This document shows positions 18,271 through 19,950 of a stretch of DNA of 19,950 bases, piece by piece. The stretch lies in the NCBI GenBank assembly GCA_027579435.1, contig JANBPK010000198.1, forward strand, positions 1 through 19,950, written 5' to 3'. The translations under genes were made by a program, and so were the position numbers. How positions within the stretch are numbered: the stretch's first letter is position 1; each line of letters begins with the position of its first letter. Source of the DNA: Candolleomyces eurysporus (taxonomy: Eukaryota > Basidiomycota > Agaricomycetes > Agaricales > Psathyrellaceae). The notes under the pieces are model-generated. The model was given only the letters and a program-made list of their open reading frames with translations, did no database searches and was not told where the DNA came from.

Positions 18271-19889
18271 TTATAGGATCCCGCTATCCTTCAAGGCATT
18301 TTGCAAGATCGTCTCCTTCACCGCCGCAAATACTAGCCGAATATTCGTCGTATCTGTCGCTTGCGTCAAACTATTGAATAAAATCCGCGATAACGCCGTC
18401 AGTGGCCCATTCTATGAATTCGATACGACTACGGTAGGGCGAAGGGGAAAGGATAGTCGAGAGGAAAGGGTGGAGGATTCAGAAAGGTATAACACTTACT
18501 GGGGATACACGCTCAATCTTGCTCGATTCGCCTGCATAAACTTCCACAGAATATATTTGGCCGCCTTGTTGATATCTGGTCCGCCCGTATACTCGGGGAA
18601 ATACCGCTCCAACGCCACCTGGTAATGAGCACATCTTGTCAGCTACCGAGAACGAGATTTGGGGCACGACGGAGCAATGGGGACGACTCGACGATGCGAA
18701 AGGAAAGGAGAACGTACCCTCGGCAACTTGTTCTTGAACACATCAATCTTGTTCAAGAACAGGATGATTGACGTGCGAAGGAACCACCTTGAGTTGATGA
18801 CCGACTCGAACAGTACTAGTGATTCCGCCATCCGGTTCTATACGAAGAACGTTAGCAAGCGAACGAGCGAATGCAGCTTGAACTGACCTGTGTCTTCTCC
18901 TCCAGAAGCACCTGGTCATACTCGCTCAATGCCGTGCAAAAGATGATCGAGGTTACACTCTCAAAGCAGTGTATCCATTTCTTGCGTTCTGATCGTTGAC
19001 CGCCCACGTCGAACATGTGTATTCTGTTGCGCTGGTTAGCCGTCGTTCGGGTAGAAGCTGAGAAGGAGAGGAACAACTCACGATAGCTGGCCCATGGTAA
19101 ACCTCGTCTCTGTAATCCCCACCGACTTTTGTCGCGCTCTCAGTACGTCCGTCACGTCGGGCAGGTAGTCTGGTTGGCCTATCCGTAGCACCTCTCCAAA
19201 GAAACTGTATCGTCGTTTGTTAGTCGCCGCTTCCAGAATACGAGGAATGTGGCTCACTATCCCGCCGAATCCATAAGGTAGAAATCACTTGAATGTTCGT
19301 CCATAATCTTGGGTATGATCGGATCTTTCCACAGCTGGTGGATAGCTTCTGCGATTTCAGGGGAGAAGTAGGGTCCACTGCCGGCTTCCATGTCCAGTCG
19401 GTAGTCGAGGATCTTTTCTGCTAGAGCCTGTGTGGTGTAAGAGACCGGGCGCCGATGATGAAAGGAAACGCACCCTATTCGAGTACTCGACACACTCGAT
19501 GCCCGTCTTTCTCATATACAGCACCACCTGCTGCGCCGAGTCGAGTACATTCTTGTAGACCACCGGTCGATATTCTGCGAGTTCTGCTTCTGAAAAGCCG
19601 TTCTTGTGGATGATCTTCATCTGCTTGACAATCGTGCTCTTGCCCGACTCTCCAGAGCCTGTCGAGGGAAAGTTGGTTAGCCGTGGGGTCCATGAAAGGC
19701 GGTCGGCGCCAAAGGCACGGTCGTTCACAAGGACAACCGCACAAGGCGACGCAGACACGAGAGCCACTGACCCAGTAGCAAGATCTTGCATTCGCGTTTG
19801 AAGCGTTTGTTATCCTCCTCTATCTGTTTATCAATCTCGTCTGAGCGTGCCTTGCCAGCACGGTCTGCCGTCGATACGCATCCACCCAT
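18271..19889 (-). CDS. Heterotrimeric G-protein alpha subunit, intact copy C (eight exons, 356 aa)
   Basis: Exons in transcript order are 19772-19889, 19474-19658, 19258-19427, 19082-19204, 18888-19023, 18718-18837, 18500-18618 and 18271-18370. Introns are 46-129 bp, several with CTAAC branch sites. The product binds and hydrolyses GTP at the plasma membrane downstream of receptors. Seen: MGGCVST with Gly2 and Cys4 for acylation, P-loop GSGESGKST (40-48), switch I with catalytic Arg182, [12 protein letters not shown] (204-215) with catalytic Gln208, NKID (273-276), and TQAT (326-329) in place of the usual TCAT. Length is normal for the family. It resembles fungal group I (Gpa1/inhibitory-like) subunits. 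Differences from typical members are Ser185 in place of the Mg-binding Thr of switch I and a C terminus DSGIL without the Cys at -4. It is the only complete Galpha in the array and converges on NLR copy C. Confidence 0.93.
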
Positions 19890-19950
19890 CTCGGTCTCCG
19901 GTTCCCTGTCTGCTCTCAGCTCGTAGTGTGACTGGTGTGGGCTGTGCGGG
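19890..19950 (-). other. 5' flank of Galpha copy C
   Basis: These 61 bases lie upstream of the Galpha start codon and run to the window edge. The minus strand reads ACCGAG directly before the ATG. No TATA box is visible in the part shown; the promoter probably lies outside the window. Confidence 0.4.

Larger units (their letters stand above)
7086..19889. repeat. Two adjacent complete copies of a composite NLR-spacer-Galpha unit
   Basis: Unit B (7086-13464) and unit C (14033-19889) are direct repeats with the same gene order and orientation: NLR on +, conserved spacer, Galpha on -. A third copy, unit A, enters at the left edge and ends near 3790; an older relic sits at about 3985-5660. The NLR stop codons of B and C are 6283 bases apart. 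Those of A and B are 9660 apart because of relic D, the 5661-7085 region and the two extra exons of NLR B. Confidence 0.88.

Overview
The window looks like nuclear DNA of a filamentous fungus, most likely an Agaricomycete (Basidiomycota). The reasons are many short introns (46-129 bp) with GTNNGT donors, CTAAC-like branch sites and YAG acceptors, NACHT NTPases of the type that mushroom-forming fungi carry in large families, and a fungal heterotrimeric G-protein alpha (Galpha) gene. No bacterial features, RNA genes or recognisable transposon genes were seen.

The window is a tandem array of one composite unit. Each unit has a NACHT NLR-type gene on the + strand, a non-coding spacer of about 1.7 kb, and a Galpha gene on the - strand, so NLR and Galpha converge tail to tail. 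Unit A (1 to about 3790) enters mid-gene: the last 212 codons of an NLR, the spacer, then a broken Galpha. A much older relic, D (about 3985-5660), has a scrap of spacer and a heavily decayed Galpha with no visible NLR. Unit B (7086-13464) has a complete 968-residue NLR in six exons, the spacer, and a broken Galpha. Unit C (14033-19889) has a complete 793-residue NLR in four exons, the spacer, and the only intact Galpha (356 residues, eight exons).

The NLR copies share gene structure (all introns phase 1) but differ at both ends. B carries two extra, mutually related N-terminal exons and has lost the acidic C-terminal tail to a new stop codon. The NACHT core is kept in B and C: Walker A, the Walker B motif VIVDGIDE, and the SRPE motif. 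No WD40, ankyrin or TPR repeats follow it. The Galpha copies A and B share a 5' truncation and a 24-bp deletion, then each gained its own lesions. C keeps the acylation signal, P-loop, switches and NKID.

The first 872 bases of the window are identical to 15944-16815, although the adjoining spacer of C is closer to B than to A. This points to recent gene conversion between A and C, or to an assembly artefact. A working connection between NLR and Galpha is inference: in Podospora anserina a Galpha (MOD-D) modifies incompatibility reactions that involve the NACHT protein HET-E. Here the sequence shows repeated physical linkage, not function.
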